64,000 nucleotides of DNA. It comes from Thelephora terrestris. Taxonomy: Eukaryota > Basidiomycota > Agaricomycetes > Thelephorales > Thelephoraceae. The notes beneath the pieces were generated by a model that saw nothing but the letters and a program-made list of their open reading frames with translations, was not told the origin of the DNA and made no database searches. The position numbers and the translations under genes are program-made. Positions 24,302 through 36,516 of this stretch are shown here, one piece after another (the stretch's first letter is position 1; the number at the start of each line of letters is the position of its first letter). The stretch covers positions 992,001-1,056,000 of the forward strand of contig WIUZ02000003.1 of assembly GCA_015956445.1 (NCBI GenBank), in the 5' to 3' direction.

Positions 24302-26272
24302 GGGTGAGGGAGGAGCGTATAAGCGAGATTCGTGATCTGGAGTCGAGAAAAAATGCAGGAGCCATTTTCCTTGAGTTTGGCTGACTAGCGAATTTACAAG
24401 CAGAAGACCAAAAAATGTGTCGGTGGTTTGGAAACCAAACGTAAAGATTGAGATAGCATTCAAAGCAGATAACGGGCTGGTTTCTAATATTTTTCTCAGT
24501 TGTTGGGAACCTCGTCCAAATTTTTCATCCTCTAAGCTGACGGGTGAATTTTCCGGATGTCCACGCCTTGTTGAAAATCTTACAGCCAGCGGCGTTTCCT
24601 CATTTGGCTTCCGCATCCTCGGCTGCAATGGCGGTGAACGATGCGATCGCAAGATTTACCCTCGTCCATCGCACCAGACCGTTGAGCGAGGTGCGGCGTT
24701 CCGAAAGTAGACCCTCCGCTCGCCTGCAATCCACCTTCACCCCCGCCGTTAGAATTCCATCGAAGCCGTCTGTTCACCGGTCAAAAAATTGCGCACCCCA
24801 TCTGATCGCCGTGTTAGGGGCAGGTGAAGTTTTCCGCTCGATTCACTTACACTTCTTACAAAGAAGACGGAGGTCCGTGTTTCCAAAGCTTCATTGACAA
24901 GTGTAACCTTCACGTAAGTTTCTACATGTTAGATTTGAACGAGAGAATCTTATCTACTAACGGTATACCACACACGTTTCCCAGGTTACAAAGCCTACAT
25001 GGGCAGTGTCAACAGAATTCACTCCCGGAAGCCCGTGGGCCGAGAGAGCATCGACTTGATTGGCGCGCATATCGTCCCGTGCTTCCGGGGTGCCAATCCC
25101 GATTGAGACTCCGATGAGTTTAAGTCTATCGCGGTCGTAGATGACCCCGCTTGATCCTTCCTCTCAACCGGCACCTCCCAGCGACACCAATTTGGCAAGT
25201 GGGCGCACAAATCCTGTTCTGCCCTCGAGTCTCTTTACGAAATTCCATCCAATCGTTCGACGGAGAAACCTACGCTGATATCTCTAGTCACATTCTCGGC
25301 GGCGCCTCGCCCACTTCCTCCTTGACTGGAACGGAACTGGACTACTCTGGGCATCTGTTTTTAGATGGGGTGCGCTTTCGTTGCATCACACCGATTTAAA
25401 CACCTTAGTAATGCTGTTTAGTGGTTCGTTCTGTGGAGTGACTTTCGCACACACCGAGTTCGACGGGATCTTCGGCATGAACTCAAAGTGAACGAGTTGA
25501 AGTGCGATGATTGATGTAAAACTTCCGCTGGTATGTCACAATAACCAACGATGATATCGTTGGCTTTCAACCTTGCGCCAGAGCTCCAAAACCACTCGCG
25601 CAATAGGATTTGAAACCGCATCGATATCGCGCGGGTAGACCCGGCGACGGAGAAATGAACCTCTGAAGGTGGTTTTTGTTCGGTAGACCTTGAGTTCTGA
25701 GATTTGCCGACCATTTTCCCCTGAAGACTGGATCTCAGCGCGTGCGGCAAATAATCGGGATCGTGGTCATTCCTGTTATGGTGCTTGACTTGATGCTTCC
25801 GCAAGCCTATGGATATCCAAGTTCAAGCGGTCCTGGAGTCAGTCCGCCTGACACCGAACGCTCTTGCACTGGTTCGAGTTCTCGGTCACGTCACCGGTGC
25901 TGCCTTCAGGCCTGTTTGGTCGCACAATAACTTCAGGGATAAGTATCCGCTCAATCTCGGTAGCTTGACTAGGAATTCTTGGAGAACTGCATGAGAACTG
26001 CGTGATTGAAAACGTCGATTTTCCGGAACCTTTATATACGATCACAAGCAGAACGAAGATACTTCTACCTTGTACGTCTCCCTTCTTCTCCTCACATCCC
26101 ATCCTCTCGTGGAGGGGAGGGAAAAGATCAGAGCACAGGATTAGGGCGTTTAGCTAGAGGGAGACATAAGTCGCCGTGAATTCAGTAGATATGGGTTGGT
26201 GACTTGCAGTCGCAACAATCTTTACAGTGGAACGTACTGATGAACTTTCCGAAACCAAGAGAAGGGTCGCCA
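24302..26272. other. Intergenic; gene remnants possible, none recognised
   Basis: Contains a textbook-like intron on plus (GTAAGT at 24916, CTAAC branch, CAG at 24985) whose flanking exons match nothing I know. On minus, open segments at 25804-25418 and 26102-25839 include NDIIVGYCDIPAEVL, faintly like a C2-domain strand pair. Too weak to name a gene. Confidence 0.35.
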
Positions 26273-29200
26273 CTATGCTCGTTGTGGCGCTTGGCCTCTG
26301 TCGTCCTTCCTAAGTCCCCCTTTAATCCTTGCCCCTCCTGGAATAACATGCCCTAGGCCCCGCAACACTACCGAGCCTGTATTTTTCGCCCTACGCCGCC
26401 ACCGTTTACGCTCAGCCTTTTGCGGGTCTCCAGGAGGTGTATCGGGATCAGCCCCCTCGTCAATGCCACCAAGGTCACTGAATGATGCTGATGAAAACGG
26501 TTGGACCTCGGGGGTTTCTCGCTTAATGCCGGGATATCTAGGAAACCCAGGCAGGCATCGACCACCCAACACATCACCGAGGGGACTCACGATTGTCGGA
26601 AGAAGTGGGGTAACTCTGAGGCAGTTGGTCGCTTCCCCGGATCTTTATTCCAGCATCTCTGCAGGAGTTCCCATAACTTATCGTGACTCTGCATCTCCTT
26701 CGGTCGTTCGGGATATTTTCCAGCAAGGGCGTCATTTATGGCGGTTTGGTAATGTTTAAAAGGACACCTTGCGAAAGTCTGTTCGGGGTGAGCACGGTCA
26801 GACGACCCCATCGAAAACTCCTCTTATGCACACCTCAACAGCAACCATTGCAAACCTGAAGATATCCATTTCTTTGGTTACGGTTCCTCCGTTCGGAATC
26901 TCGGCCGGTTCGTTCCTTCGAATCATCGAGGCCAAGCCGAAGTCAGTAAGGCAGGCGTAACCGTCTTTGTCGATCAGAATGTTCGCCTTTGTATTCATTG
27001 AAACCATTAATCGATGGGGAGAAAACCCATGAAAGAGTCAAATATCTTACGGCCTTCAGGTCACCATGTATGATTTCGCATGAGTGGAGGTAGTGAATAC
27101 CATCCGCTACATCCCACAGCTGCCTGACGTTCGAGACGGAGTGGTCATGGCTCACAAACGAATCCACTCACCAGTTCGATGGGCTTCGCTTTGGAGTTCT
27201 TCCTCACGTATTCCGTAATGTTACCATTTACCATCCAATCACAAACGATCTCGAACGATTGCGGTATTTCGGTGGTGACCCCGCGGACAGGAACGATGTT
27301 GGGATGTTGTAACCTCTTCCACATGACCAGCTCCCCATAAAATTTCCGCTGGTTCAGGTATCTCAATGGCAATCGCTACGGATAAGACTAACAAACGAAC
27401 CTCAGACATGACACCACTAGTGTCCTGAGCACGCGGCCCCAAAGCCCTGATGCGGATCTTGCGACCATCGAATTTTGCTTTGCGAACTTTGGCAGGGCAT
27501 TCAGCAGTGGGCTGCTCCCCACTATTGGAAACCTTTCCACCTGGAATAAGGCAGGACGACGGGAGTATCTGGTTTTTGCTGCATACGCTTTGCAGTTTGT
27601 GCAAAGCTGTTTGAAAGAGGGCGTCAGTGACTGGAATTCGGCCAAGCGCCTAATCGGTTGAAGTTAACGCCGGAGAATCTAGGTATCGGCGCTACCCACT
27701 TCGTCCGAAGCCTCTACGAACCCTCGCAAAAACTTCTTTCGTGGCTCGCGAGTGTGATGCTTCAGGTTGGGATGATTGAGAAGCTCTTTGAGGATAGTTT
27801 GGCACTCCTCGTCGGAGGAGTCAAAGTCAGAAGTCTCGTCTGGCGGGGCAGACTTGGAGGAGTAAAGCGCCTCGCTGGGGGGTTCATACTCCTTGGACTG
27901 CTGTCGGACGTTCAAGGTTGGACTTGGCGTACTAGATATGACAGGTGGCGATTGGCTCGGGGGTTCGGGTTGGGGAGGTGCATCGTGGTAATCCGGGCCG
28001 TAGGAATCCCCGAGCTGCGTGGGTGCACGCGGAGGTTTTTGCAAGTGAAAGGTGTCTAAATCTGTCAACACCTTTGTCATTTGCGGGCGTTCGCGTACGT
28101 CCTGGGCCCAACACTTCTGCATCAATTCCCACAAGCCATTTGTTAACGTTGGGTGAGACGGTCGTGGAGGGCGTTCCCCATTCATTATGGCCACCATCGC
28201 TGGCACAGACTTATCGCTATTGAACGGAACTTTGCCGGTAAAGACCTTGTACCGGAATAAGACGAAAATTTGAATCAACTCGGATAGGTGCACAGATCGT
28301 TCGCAACACACCTCGATCATGACCATCGCAAACGAGAACACATCCGCTTCTGTAGTCAGGGTGCTCTTCTCCGCTAAGACCTCTGGCGCAGTCCACCGCG
28401 CACTCTGTCCCTCCGCTTTCTGAACCTCACCGGATATATGTTGGGCGAGGTCAAAATCTGTTATACGTGCGTGGTCAGAAGCATCTACGAGTATGTTCGG
28501 CTACAGGGGGTCTCTAAATGAGGCGGTCGGGCGCGTGATCATGGGCACTTACTCCCTTCAAGTCTCCGTGAATCACTCCGAGGGAGTGGAGATACTCGAG
28601 ACCACCTGCGGTATCGACCAACTGATGAAGGATTGAGGCGATGTGTTTGGGAGGCACTAGGGGGGACTTACGAGGGCCACCTGGTTCGTGCGGGGTTTTG
28701 TATTGATGTAGGTCGTCAAGTCTCCGCCAGGCATCCACTCCGACGCAATTCGGAGGGGATTGACAGTCGCACCTATAAATGGGACGATATTCTGGTGTGT
28801 CAACCGCTTCCATATTAAGGTTTGCCGACAGAGCACCTATTGAGGCATTAGAAAATAACGCCCAATCTACAGTTGTAACAACTATCTCCCTTTGTGGCCT
28901 TCTTTGAGTCGCTGTCCGAAGCGACCCTCAGTACCTTGACGCAAACTTGCGAGTTTTGATATATTCCTTTGTACACGTCGGAAAAACCACCCGAGGTGAA
29001 GGGGTGTTCGTCAACGGTGAGGACCCCGCTCAATAGCTCATGTGACGATGGTAGGAGCATCCAATGGGTACAGAATCTCTGGAGTTTGCCGTAGATCCGC
29101 TTGAAGATATCGCTGGTGATGGGTAAACGATCCAGGGCCTACGAGGAGACCATGAGGTAGTGTCTGGAAGTAGCGAAAACATAATACCTTGTCCAGGAGC

Positions 29201-29349
29201 TCGACAACCCGCCTAGAATCTTCGGGTTCAAGACCCTCGATGGATCGACCAAAATCTTCCCCTCCGAGAACTCCATCAAGTTGCTCTGGAAACTGGAGCG
29301 ATGACGTGTCCAGCTGAAGCAGCGTATTTATATAGTCCTTTGTGGCCAT
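26273..29349 (-). CDS. Tandem kinase-pseudokinase protein (predicted 826 aa)
   Basis: Upstream kinase exons (minus): 29349-29188, 29138-28890, 28836-28672, 28621-28553, 28500-28312, 28245-27700. Motifs: SGGFSDVYKG, VCVKVL, HGDLKG, TAPEVL; DFG reads Asp-Phe-Asp. Downstream pseudokinase exons: 27649-27401, 27348-27172, 27119-27051, 26986-26834, 26778-26591, 26537-26273. It lacks a glycine loop, has Arg for the VAIK Lys (IRIRAL), keeps HGDLKA and DFG, but has only about 22 residues between DFG and the next helix and no APE. The halves join in phase by a 50-nt intron (27699-27650) with GTGGGT donor, GTTAAC branch and TAG acceptor. Unspliced, the first half stops at 27679. The downstream half has no exon 1 of its own. 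The donor after 28890 reads GG, not GT. All exons are open. Probably a cytosolic signalling protein; substrates unknown. Confidence 0.65.
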
Positions 29350-29572
29350 ATGAGCCGGACCCTTGAGAGGACGGGTGGGATTTGTGGTTGGGGAGTGACA
29401 AGTGAAGACACGATGCAAAACCTTTTCTAGGTACAGCTATTTTTGTAGGAAGGGAGTCTAGACTTGCACATAACGCTTGCAATTGAGGTTGGGTGCGGCC
29501 GCTCGATTGTTCTCGCGTGACATGTGGAGCTTCGCAGTTACTCTGAAATCATTCAAGAAAAACCGCTCGCAA

Positions 29573-30253
29573 TCAATCGCGGACATACCCAGAACTCTTC
29601 AAGGTCAGTGCACTGTTACTTATAAATACCACAGATCCCGTTATGTACAGTATGGGCACCATCCCGCTAAGGAAATTTACACCCAGGCAAGGCGTACTAG
29701 GTATATCAGTATCCGGCGGCCCAGGCTTTCTACAGCCGATTACGGATATTTCACTAAGGTCGGCGCTGAAAGCAAGGATCAAATGTTTGGTCACTCCTCC
29801 TTTTCCCAGCCTCCTTCCCCACCAACTTGTCCCCCTGCTCGTCACCCCTAGGCCTTGTTTTCCTCGAAAATTATCTCTGTGGTCGGAATGTTGTGGTATC
29901 TGCCGCCACGTTCCAAGGCGGCCGTCATTCAAAGAAGCCGACCCGGGTATATAGTTCGCTGTCCCTTCAGACGCCTGGCTTTCGTAAATACGCCACGTTC
30001 GAGCCCGACCGGCTCCGTGGGTTCGCGCGGAAGGCGATTCCTGTATTGGAGAATGAACGGGGAACACGCCGACCCACCAAACCCTCAGGTAGGTGCCCTC
30101 TTCCGTCTCGGAGATGACGAATTGGTCATAGGCTGGGCCCCGTCTAAAGCGCGGAATGGTCAGTTCAATAGAAATCCGTAGAGTGATCACAATTAAGAGG
30201 AAGGTTAACCCTACAAATAGTCCTGCCGCCCCTCTCTTTGAATGTAGGAGCAC
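29573..30253 (-). CDS. Uncharacterised open frame with N-terminal hydrophobic segment
   Basis: 226-codon open frame with one clear membrane-like stretch near the N-terminus (about residues 9-27, AAGLFVGLTFLLIVITLRI) after basic residues, so signal-anchor topology is possible. The rest has no recognised domain and may include unspliced introns. It lies about 220 bp upstream of the tandem kinase gene, same strand. It could be the N-terminal exon of a small membrane protein or chance. Confidence 0.3.
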   Translation of the reverse strand: MLLHSKRGAAGLFVGLTFLLIVITLRISIELTIPRFRRGPAYDQFVISETEEGTYLRVWWVGVFPVHSPIQESPSARTHGAGRARTWRIYESQASEGTANYIPGSASLNDGRLGTWRQIPQHSDHRDNFRGKQGLGVTSRGTSWWGRRLGKGGVTKHLILAFSADLSEISVIGCRKPGPPDTDIPSTPCLGVNFLSGMVPILYITGSVVFISNSALTLKSSGYVRD

Positions 30254-31053
30254 TGCGAACGTCCGAACTTTGACATCCTAACTGATCCTTGAACAGTATC
30301 AGGAATTCCGTTAACGTTGACATTCGTAATCGTGACAATGGACGGGGAATATTTAATAGGGATTTTTGTATATCGTCTGTATGGGTGCATGTGCGCTCTG
30401 CTACTCTTATCCCCCCGTTATATGTGTCCCGGTCATACCTCGCAGAAGGTTCCTCGAACTGGTGTCAGAATCCTGCGGGAAGTCTGCCCGATCAACACCG
30501 CGTACGGGGTCACCCGAGCAGCCCCTCAGATCTCTTTCGGCATGGTCCGTAAGGCTGCCACGAGACGGTTACACACCCAAATACCGGGTCTTTGCTAACT
30601 TGAACCAGTGGTTTTGTTGCCGCTGGATCAATTGTGTGGCGTGGACTCCCCCCTGTAACCGAATGGTCTCGGGTCAAGGCTGAATCTTTTCGACAGTACA
30701 ATCTTTGAAAAACTTGCTTCGACGTATTATGGAGGATGTAATTCCACCCCCATAACGGGTTCCCATTAGCTGCATTGGAACAAGGACATGTGTCTGTCAC
30801 AGGTGAAGGCCACCATACACCGCTCGTCCTAATACATCGCTGCTGCGGCTCTACCGGCAGCACCGCGGCCACAGATTAGCACACGTTGAAAGTTGTCGCG
30901 GCCTTATAGAGTTAATGACGGAGAGATATGTAGGGTGATTACTGATCCTTAGTTTGGCCACTAAACCGCCCGAGAATCGCAAACTTTATGACTAAAGGAA
31001 AGCAAGCACAACATCTAGTACCTAACATAATTCCTGCCTGGTCGTTGCGTCGA
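30254..31053. other. Intergenic, no recognisable gene
   Basis: Only short overlapping open frames without motifs; nothing further seen. Confidence 0.5.
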
Positions 31054-32689
31054 TTACTGTTCAATGAACTGTGCCTGGTGACAACCGTTCACCAGGCCTC
31101 GGATTTTATCCAGAAATCCACGCTTCGCTGGTGGTTCTATAACGTCCACTAGCGAAGTCTGCGGGGTATCAGCTTTAAGTGGGCTCTCTGTATCGTTCAT
31201 GAGCGAAAGGCTGGGTAGAAAGCAGCAGAAGTCACTCACCGCCCACGAGACTCATCGGACGGTCTGCGTGAACAGCCGAGGCTTCAAGTACCTGATGCAC
31301 TCCCTTGATGAGAGGCCTCGATGTTGGTTGCGGGATCCAGCAGGCCTCCAGAATCTCCCACACTGGATCAGGTAACCACTTGGCTGCCACCTCGTCGTTT
31401 GGGCGTGGTGGGCGGTTGTTATCAACAATAGAAGTGGCCAGTGGCCCTTCTCCAGTGGTTCCAGCGTATGGCTCAGTCCCTGTGAGGGCCTATGAATAGG
31501 GAGGTGTCAATCGGTATCACGGATATGGACAGGGGAAGGGAAAACCAAACCTCGTAGACAGTCATAGCGAAGGAGTAGACATCACTCGCTTCCACAGCGT
31601 CACTGTTCTGCATACCGAACTTCTCAGGATACACCTGTTCCGGTGCCATATAACGGACGATGCCTCGCCGACAGGTTGTCGCGCCACCTTGTCCCGTGAT
31701 GAAGGGATTGGTAATAATCCCCGCGATCTCGAAGCCTCCAATGCATGCTGTGTTCTTCCCAGTGATCAGAATGCTCCCCTGGGCACGGAATCCGTCGTTG
31801 ATGGGAGCGCGTCATCAGAAAAATGTGCTCGCTCACAGGATTGATACCACCGTGCACAATATTTTCCGAATGAAGATATTCGAGACCACAAGCAGCGTTT
31901 GCCAACTATCGAAAATGGAGTCAGCTGGTTTTCCCCACTGGTTCGGAGATGCGCACCAGTGATAATCGTTCGGCATCTGGGTTGTCCTTGATATACTCCA
32001 GAATGTCGATATTTGGCATCCAAGGGCTGACGAGGCCGAACGGGCGGAGAGCCTCGGAAATGCCTAGGAAAGGGAGCACGTTCTCGTGCGAAAGGTACTT
32101 CCACCGTATAGCGTGAGAGTAGAACATCTAGGAAGATACGCAATTGGGCCAAACTCTCGCCAGATAAAATTCTACCCACCCCATTGATCTTGGCCTGTTG
32201 CTGCGGCTCGTGCTGCCTGAAAACTCTGAGGCATACATCCTCTCCCTTCACTTTCCCCGTCCAGATGTCCGCGAATCCTCCGATCTTCCACCTCTTTTCT
32301 GGAACTACATCAGATACAATGTACGATTCTGGGAGGGTGACTTTTGCGCGGCAAATTTTAGACAGAATGCGGAGACATTGGTCTCGCACTGCCCTGTCCT
32401 GGATATTTCGTGCGAGCTAAAGGTCGAAGACGTGAGTGCCAACAGATTTTCATGCGCAAGTGAGCTGTACCTTGTCAAGTGTTTCCACGAGAGCCTCCGC
32501 TCCCTCGAGACCAGTAGATTCATCGTCCGCTTGGGCTGCAGTTATCTTCTCGAGGAGAGCGGTTCGTCTTTCTTCGTTCGGCTCGATTTCGGCAAGGGCC
32601 CGAGAGACAACTTGGGAGAAGCCTTTCAACCGACGAGCCCCAAGCTCAGACTTTGGGGTTCTACCCTGAGCTTCAGGTCCCCGGGCCAT
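31054..32689 (-). CDS. Intact pseudokinase, seven exons, 435 aa
   Basis: Exons (minus): 32689-32471, 32416-32180, 32127-31957, 31905-31837, 31778-31551, 31489-31240, 31187-31054; all splice sites are canonical and the frame is uninterrupted. Same intron plan as the local kinases, but all three catalytic elements are lost: VAIK Lys is Arg (VCLRVF), the HGDLKG loop is HGGINP (catalytic Asp to Gly), and DFG is Gly-Phe-Glu. The structural APE motif (MAPEQ) and C-lobe remain. Exon 1 (73 codons) is Glu/Ala-rich and helical. The tail ends with a basic KRGFLDKIRG stretch. The open frame without catalysis suggests a retained scaffold or regulator. Divergently arranged with the tandem gene at 33392. 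Confidence 0.82.
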
Positions 32690-33391
32690 GGCCTTCGAAT
32701 TGTCAACGGTGAGGAGGGTGCGAATTGATGAGTGGATAACACGTTGTTATATGGCTCCCTAGTATATGTGACCCGAGGCGCGCTTAGGAATTGGACGAAG
32801 CGACCGGAGGGCTGTTAGTAGGTCCGCCAGCGTGTCTACATAAGTGTAAAACTTGACTTTGGTCCCCAATTATGCCGCGCGCTGATGTGACGGGAAGCTA
32901 GAACACATGAATATCCATTCAATCGATAACTGCGGCCTTTCTCATGAACGGGATCGGGAACAACCGGCGACGATCAAACCAACAAACCAACAAACCAACA
33001 AACCAACAAACTGGAAACATTTTTTTTGTGTTCAATGCTCGAGGCTCAAAAGCGCACGTGAAGTGGGGGGGGGGCGCCTAAAAAGTCATGATGTGCGTTT
33101 ACCTATCACGGACAATCGTATATCGTGCCCGTGGAATTCGGGGAACTTGCAGTTTTCTGCAGAACTACCACTCACAATTGCAGAAGAGCTCCGCGTTACA
33201 GTGATCGTCGCGCTTTGTCCTGATGGAGCAAGTACGTATATCTTACGGGAAATAGTTCCCCGAAGGGCAAACACATTTCGCGTTACCTCTGTCTCAAGCT
33301 TAAAGCTTGAGGATAAAGCGAGGCTTCTGATACATATACCTTCTTGACTGCTGCATAGCTCTCGTTACCCGTTGCCGCTGAGAGAGTCTCC
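32690..33391. promoter_or_regulatory. Shared head-to-head intergenic region
   Basis: About 700 bp separates the pseudokinase ATG (32689, minus) from the tandem-kinase ATG (33392, plus), so it should hold both promoters. It contains an 8-bp microsatellite and a G10 run at about 33066-33075. No clear TATA box was assigned. Confidence 0.5.
32976..33010 (+). repeat. Microsatellite, 8-bp unit AAACCAAC, about 4.4 copies
   Basis: Uninterrupted AAACCAAC repeats, within the divergent promoter region of two kinase-family genes. Confidence 0.9.
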
Positions 33392-36300
33392 ATGACTTCA
33401 CCCAGCAACCCAGCCTTGCAAAAACTCCGTGACCTCGACAAGTCACTGTCGGGGTTTCACGATCAACTCAGCAACGTATTGTACGGTGAAGAGTACGCGC
33501 GATGCGTGGCGAACCTTCAAGGCGATGATTTGAAGTGGCTTGTTGATTTTCTGGACGGAGTGCGTTACCATGTCTTTCGTGCACGTTTTCCACTCAACCG
33601 GCGTAGGCTTTTAGCGGCCTCCCTCATTTCAGTGCTGCTTCCCGGAAATGTTTGCGTGAACTCAGGAGCATATGCGGAGCTGGGGCTATACTCCCCACGT
33701 CGTACACCCTTTCGTCTAACCTCGATATTGACCCCCTTGCGTTCAATGCGGGAGGCTTTGGTGATGTACACAAAGGGACCCTCGATGGCTCATTGGTTTG
33801 CGTTAAGCGCGTCCGGCAGTATTCTCAGCAAGATCAAGCAATGTTCACGAAAGTCTGTCTTCGACGCTATCGCTCCCTGCTTTGACTGACAAATTTCACA
33901 GGCCTTTTGCAGAGAGGCTGTGATGTGGAGGCATTTGAAACACCCACACATAGTACCCTTACTAGGCACCACGACCGAGCCCCTGCAGCTCATCTCAGTC
34001 TGGATGCCTGGTGGCGAACTGTTAAGTTACCTCAAGGACTCCAACGCAAACCGACTTGTACTTGTATGCGTCGGCTTTATTGTATCTGTCCCGTCCTAAC
34101 TCCTGTTATCAGCTATCCGAAGTCGCCGAGGGCCTCTGTTACCTCCACTCCCGTAATGTAATTCATGGGGACCTCAAAGGAGTACGTAAATCTAACTCTG
34201 ATTTCTCCATCTTGTTGACATCAGCTAGCCCAATATTCTCGTGGATCATGTCGGTCACGCAAGAATCACGGATTTCGGCATCGCTAGGATCACGCAAAGC
34301 TTAGATTCCATACGGAGTGCTTCGACTCACGATAATGCCTTCACCCCGCGGTGGACAGCGCCAGAGGTCCTGAGAGATGGAAAACATAGCAAGGAAGCGG
34401 ACATCTTCTCATTCGCCATGGTGATGGTAGAGGTACGTCGCGAATGACCTCGCACGTTTTCAGCTGTAGTTCACATCAATCTAGGTATTTACTGGTGCAG
34501 TTCCTTTCCTCGGTAAACCAGCGACAGCGGCCATCTTTGATATAATGAGCGGGGAGCGCCCACGACGGCCGACACATCCCAACTGCACAACTGAGTTGTG
34601 GAAACTTATGAACCACTGCTGGGATCCGAATCCGTACTTACGCCCGGCGGTGATGGAGGTGTTGAGCGATTTGCGTGGCGCGTAAGTATTGGTTCATTCC
34701 GGATGTCGCGTATCCACTCGGTCCAACTTTTGCTCGCGTGCAGTGACCGCCCGACGTGGAGATGGCTGATCAACGATACCCTCCCCGCGGACGACCGCAT
34801 CTCCCTTGTTACAATGATCTTCTCAGATCGGGATCAGGTCAAGATGGTCACCAACCTCTCTGGAGACGACGCTCAGATTTTTGTCGATAATATCAGCGAG
34901 GCAAGTTTCTCCTGTCCAAGGGGGAAGCCGTTCGACCTCTATTCAAACTTCCCAAATCTTCAATCAGGTGCTGGACGGTCTCGCGCCGCAAATACACAGG
35001 AGATGTCTACGCTATCTATATGGAATCTGCGGTGATCAGGCCTTGCTTCCAAGATCACTGGAAATCCCACCTTGTTACAATTCTGCGGAGAACCCTTCCT
35101 TCCATAGTGGAAGTACGGACGTGTGGAAGGGTCAACACGAAGGCCAGGAGGTCTCAGCCCAGGTGCTTAGAGTATTGCCAGGAGATGACACTGAGAAGAT
35201 CAAGGGAGTGAGTTGTCTATAGTGCAGCTGACCTGTCACATACTCAACTGACTGTGCGTCCCAGAGATTTTGCAGGGTAGTTGTGACATGGAGAGCTCTC
35301 AATCACCCGAACCTGCTACCATTGTTGGGCGTGACGATGACCGAGAACCAGCTCGTTATGGTATCGGAGTGGAAACCGAACGGTAACATTATGGAATTTG
35401 CAAGGGCGAATCCCAACGTGGACCGTTTGGGGCTTGTACGTTTTTCTCCCTCAAAATCTTTGTCTCGCTTCTCGCTGATGCGCGTGACGGCTTTAGCTGA
35501 GAGGAATCACTCGGGGGTTAATTTATATGCATGATCAGAGAATCATACACGGCGATCTCAAAGGGGTATGCTTTCGAATCCGATGTTCACTGCCCCAGCA
35601 CGCCGTTTACCTACCCTCAGGTGAACATCCTGATCGACGACGATGGCAACGCTCGTTTAGCGGGCTTCAATCTGGTTACAGTGGCCTCGAGGCGGTCAGC
35701 CATGGCGGCTCCACCAGATGCAGATGGCTGGATTCCGTGGATGAGCCCGGAGCTCTTGTACCCGGAAAAATTTGGTCTGACGGAAACGCGTCCAACGGTA
35801 AAATCAGACATCTATGCCCTAGGGATGGTCGTATACGAAGTCCTCAGCGGACAAGTACCATTCGCCGCGTACAGGGATCCCGAAGTTGTTTCCAAGGTTC
35901 TGGAGGGCAAACGCCCCGAGAGACCCCGAGAAGACGCAGGGAAACCATTCACAGATGATATATGGGAAGTATTGGAACACTGCTGGGAACAACAGCCGAG
36001 GGATCGCCCAAGTGTCCAATGCGTACTTGATGTTCTCGATGGGGGGCTGTCTACGTCGTGGCCGCCCTCTGACATGGATGAAGAGGTCGAGACAGATACT
36101 GATGATGAGAACACAGTCGTCAATAAAGAGAAGTCCGAACCTAGCACCGAGAGCAGATCCTGCGTAGAAAGTGAGCCTAGTATGTTAATTTAAATTCACC
36201 TCAAGATTTTTCTAGCCACCTTTGTGCTATCGTAGGACCCGAGCAATCCACAACCAATATAGAGAGCGTTGAACTTGGCGCTGAGAGCAGTTCCGGCGTA

Positions 36301-36516
36301 GAAGGTGAACCTAGTATGTTTTCTCCGCCCCACCCCAAACTTTCTCTCAATTATCTTTGTGCTATCATAGGGCCACTGATTATGGGTGGTAGTGACGGAA
36401 TTGGCACTGATCCGCCGCAGAAAAGATTTCCGGCTGTCACAAGGGTTCGCAATAATCTCAGAAAGCTTTTCCCACGCGACAAGTCTGGTGGTTTATCTCG
36501 TCCCGGTAGTCAATAG
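33392..36516 (+). CDS. Tandem kinase-pseudokinase protein (predicted 821 aa)
   Basis: First kinase exons: 33392-33559, 33607-33852, 33902-34063, 34113-34181, 34229-34432, 34485-34681. Full motif set: AGGFGDVHKG, VCVKRV, EAVMW, HGDLKG, DFGIAR, TAPEVL. The exon ends phase 2 at GTAAGT, where TAA (34683-34685) would stop the unspliced frame. The same phase-2 intron after the kinase domain occurs at 15381, 10912 and 26591, which supports splicing. Then 34744-34900 (exon-1-like helix), 34968-35207, 35265-35435, 35497-35565, 35621-36179, 36236-36313, 36371-36516. The second domain is a pseudokinase: VAIK Lys is Gln (VSAQVL), alpha-C Glu is absent, DFG is Gly-Phe-Asn, HGDLKG kept. Intron 34901-34967 has a GC donor. 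The acidic tail contains a duplicated exon-intron unit (about 36152-36235 and 36280-36370). Alternative: two genes, the second starting at ATG 34702. Confidence 0.68.

Noticed and set aside
24916-24985. Perfect-looking intron on plus
   Set aside because: Flanking exons could not be tied to any protein family or long frame; not called as a gene.
25418-25804. Minus-strand frame resembling a C2-domain strand pair
   Set aside because: Similarity is limited to about 15 residues and no exon structure could be built.
34683-34685. TAA as the end of the plus kinase
   Set aside because: It lies inside a GTAAGT donor at a family-conserved intron position and phase; splicing gives a continuous frame. 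Kept as an alternative in the feature.
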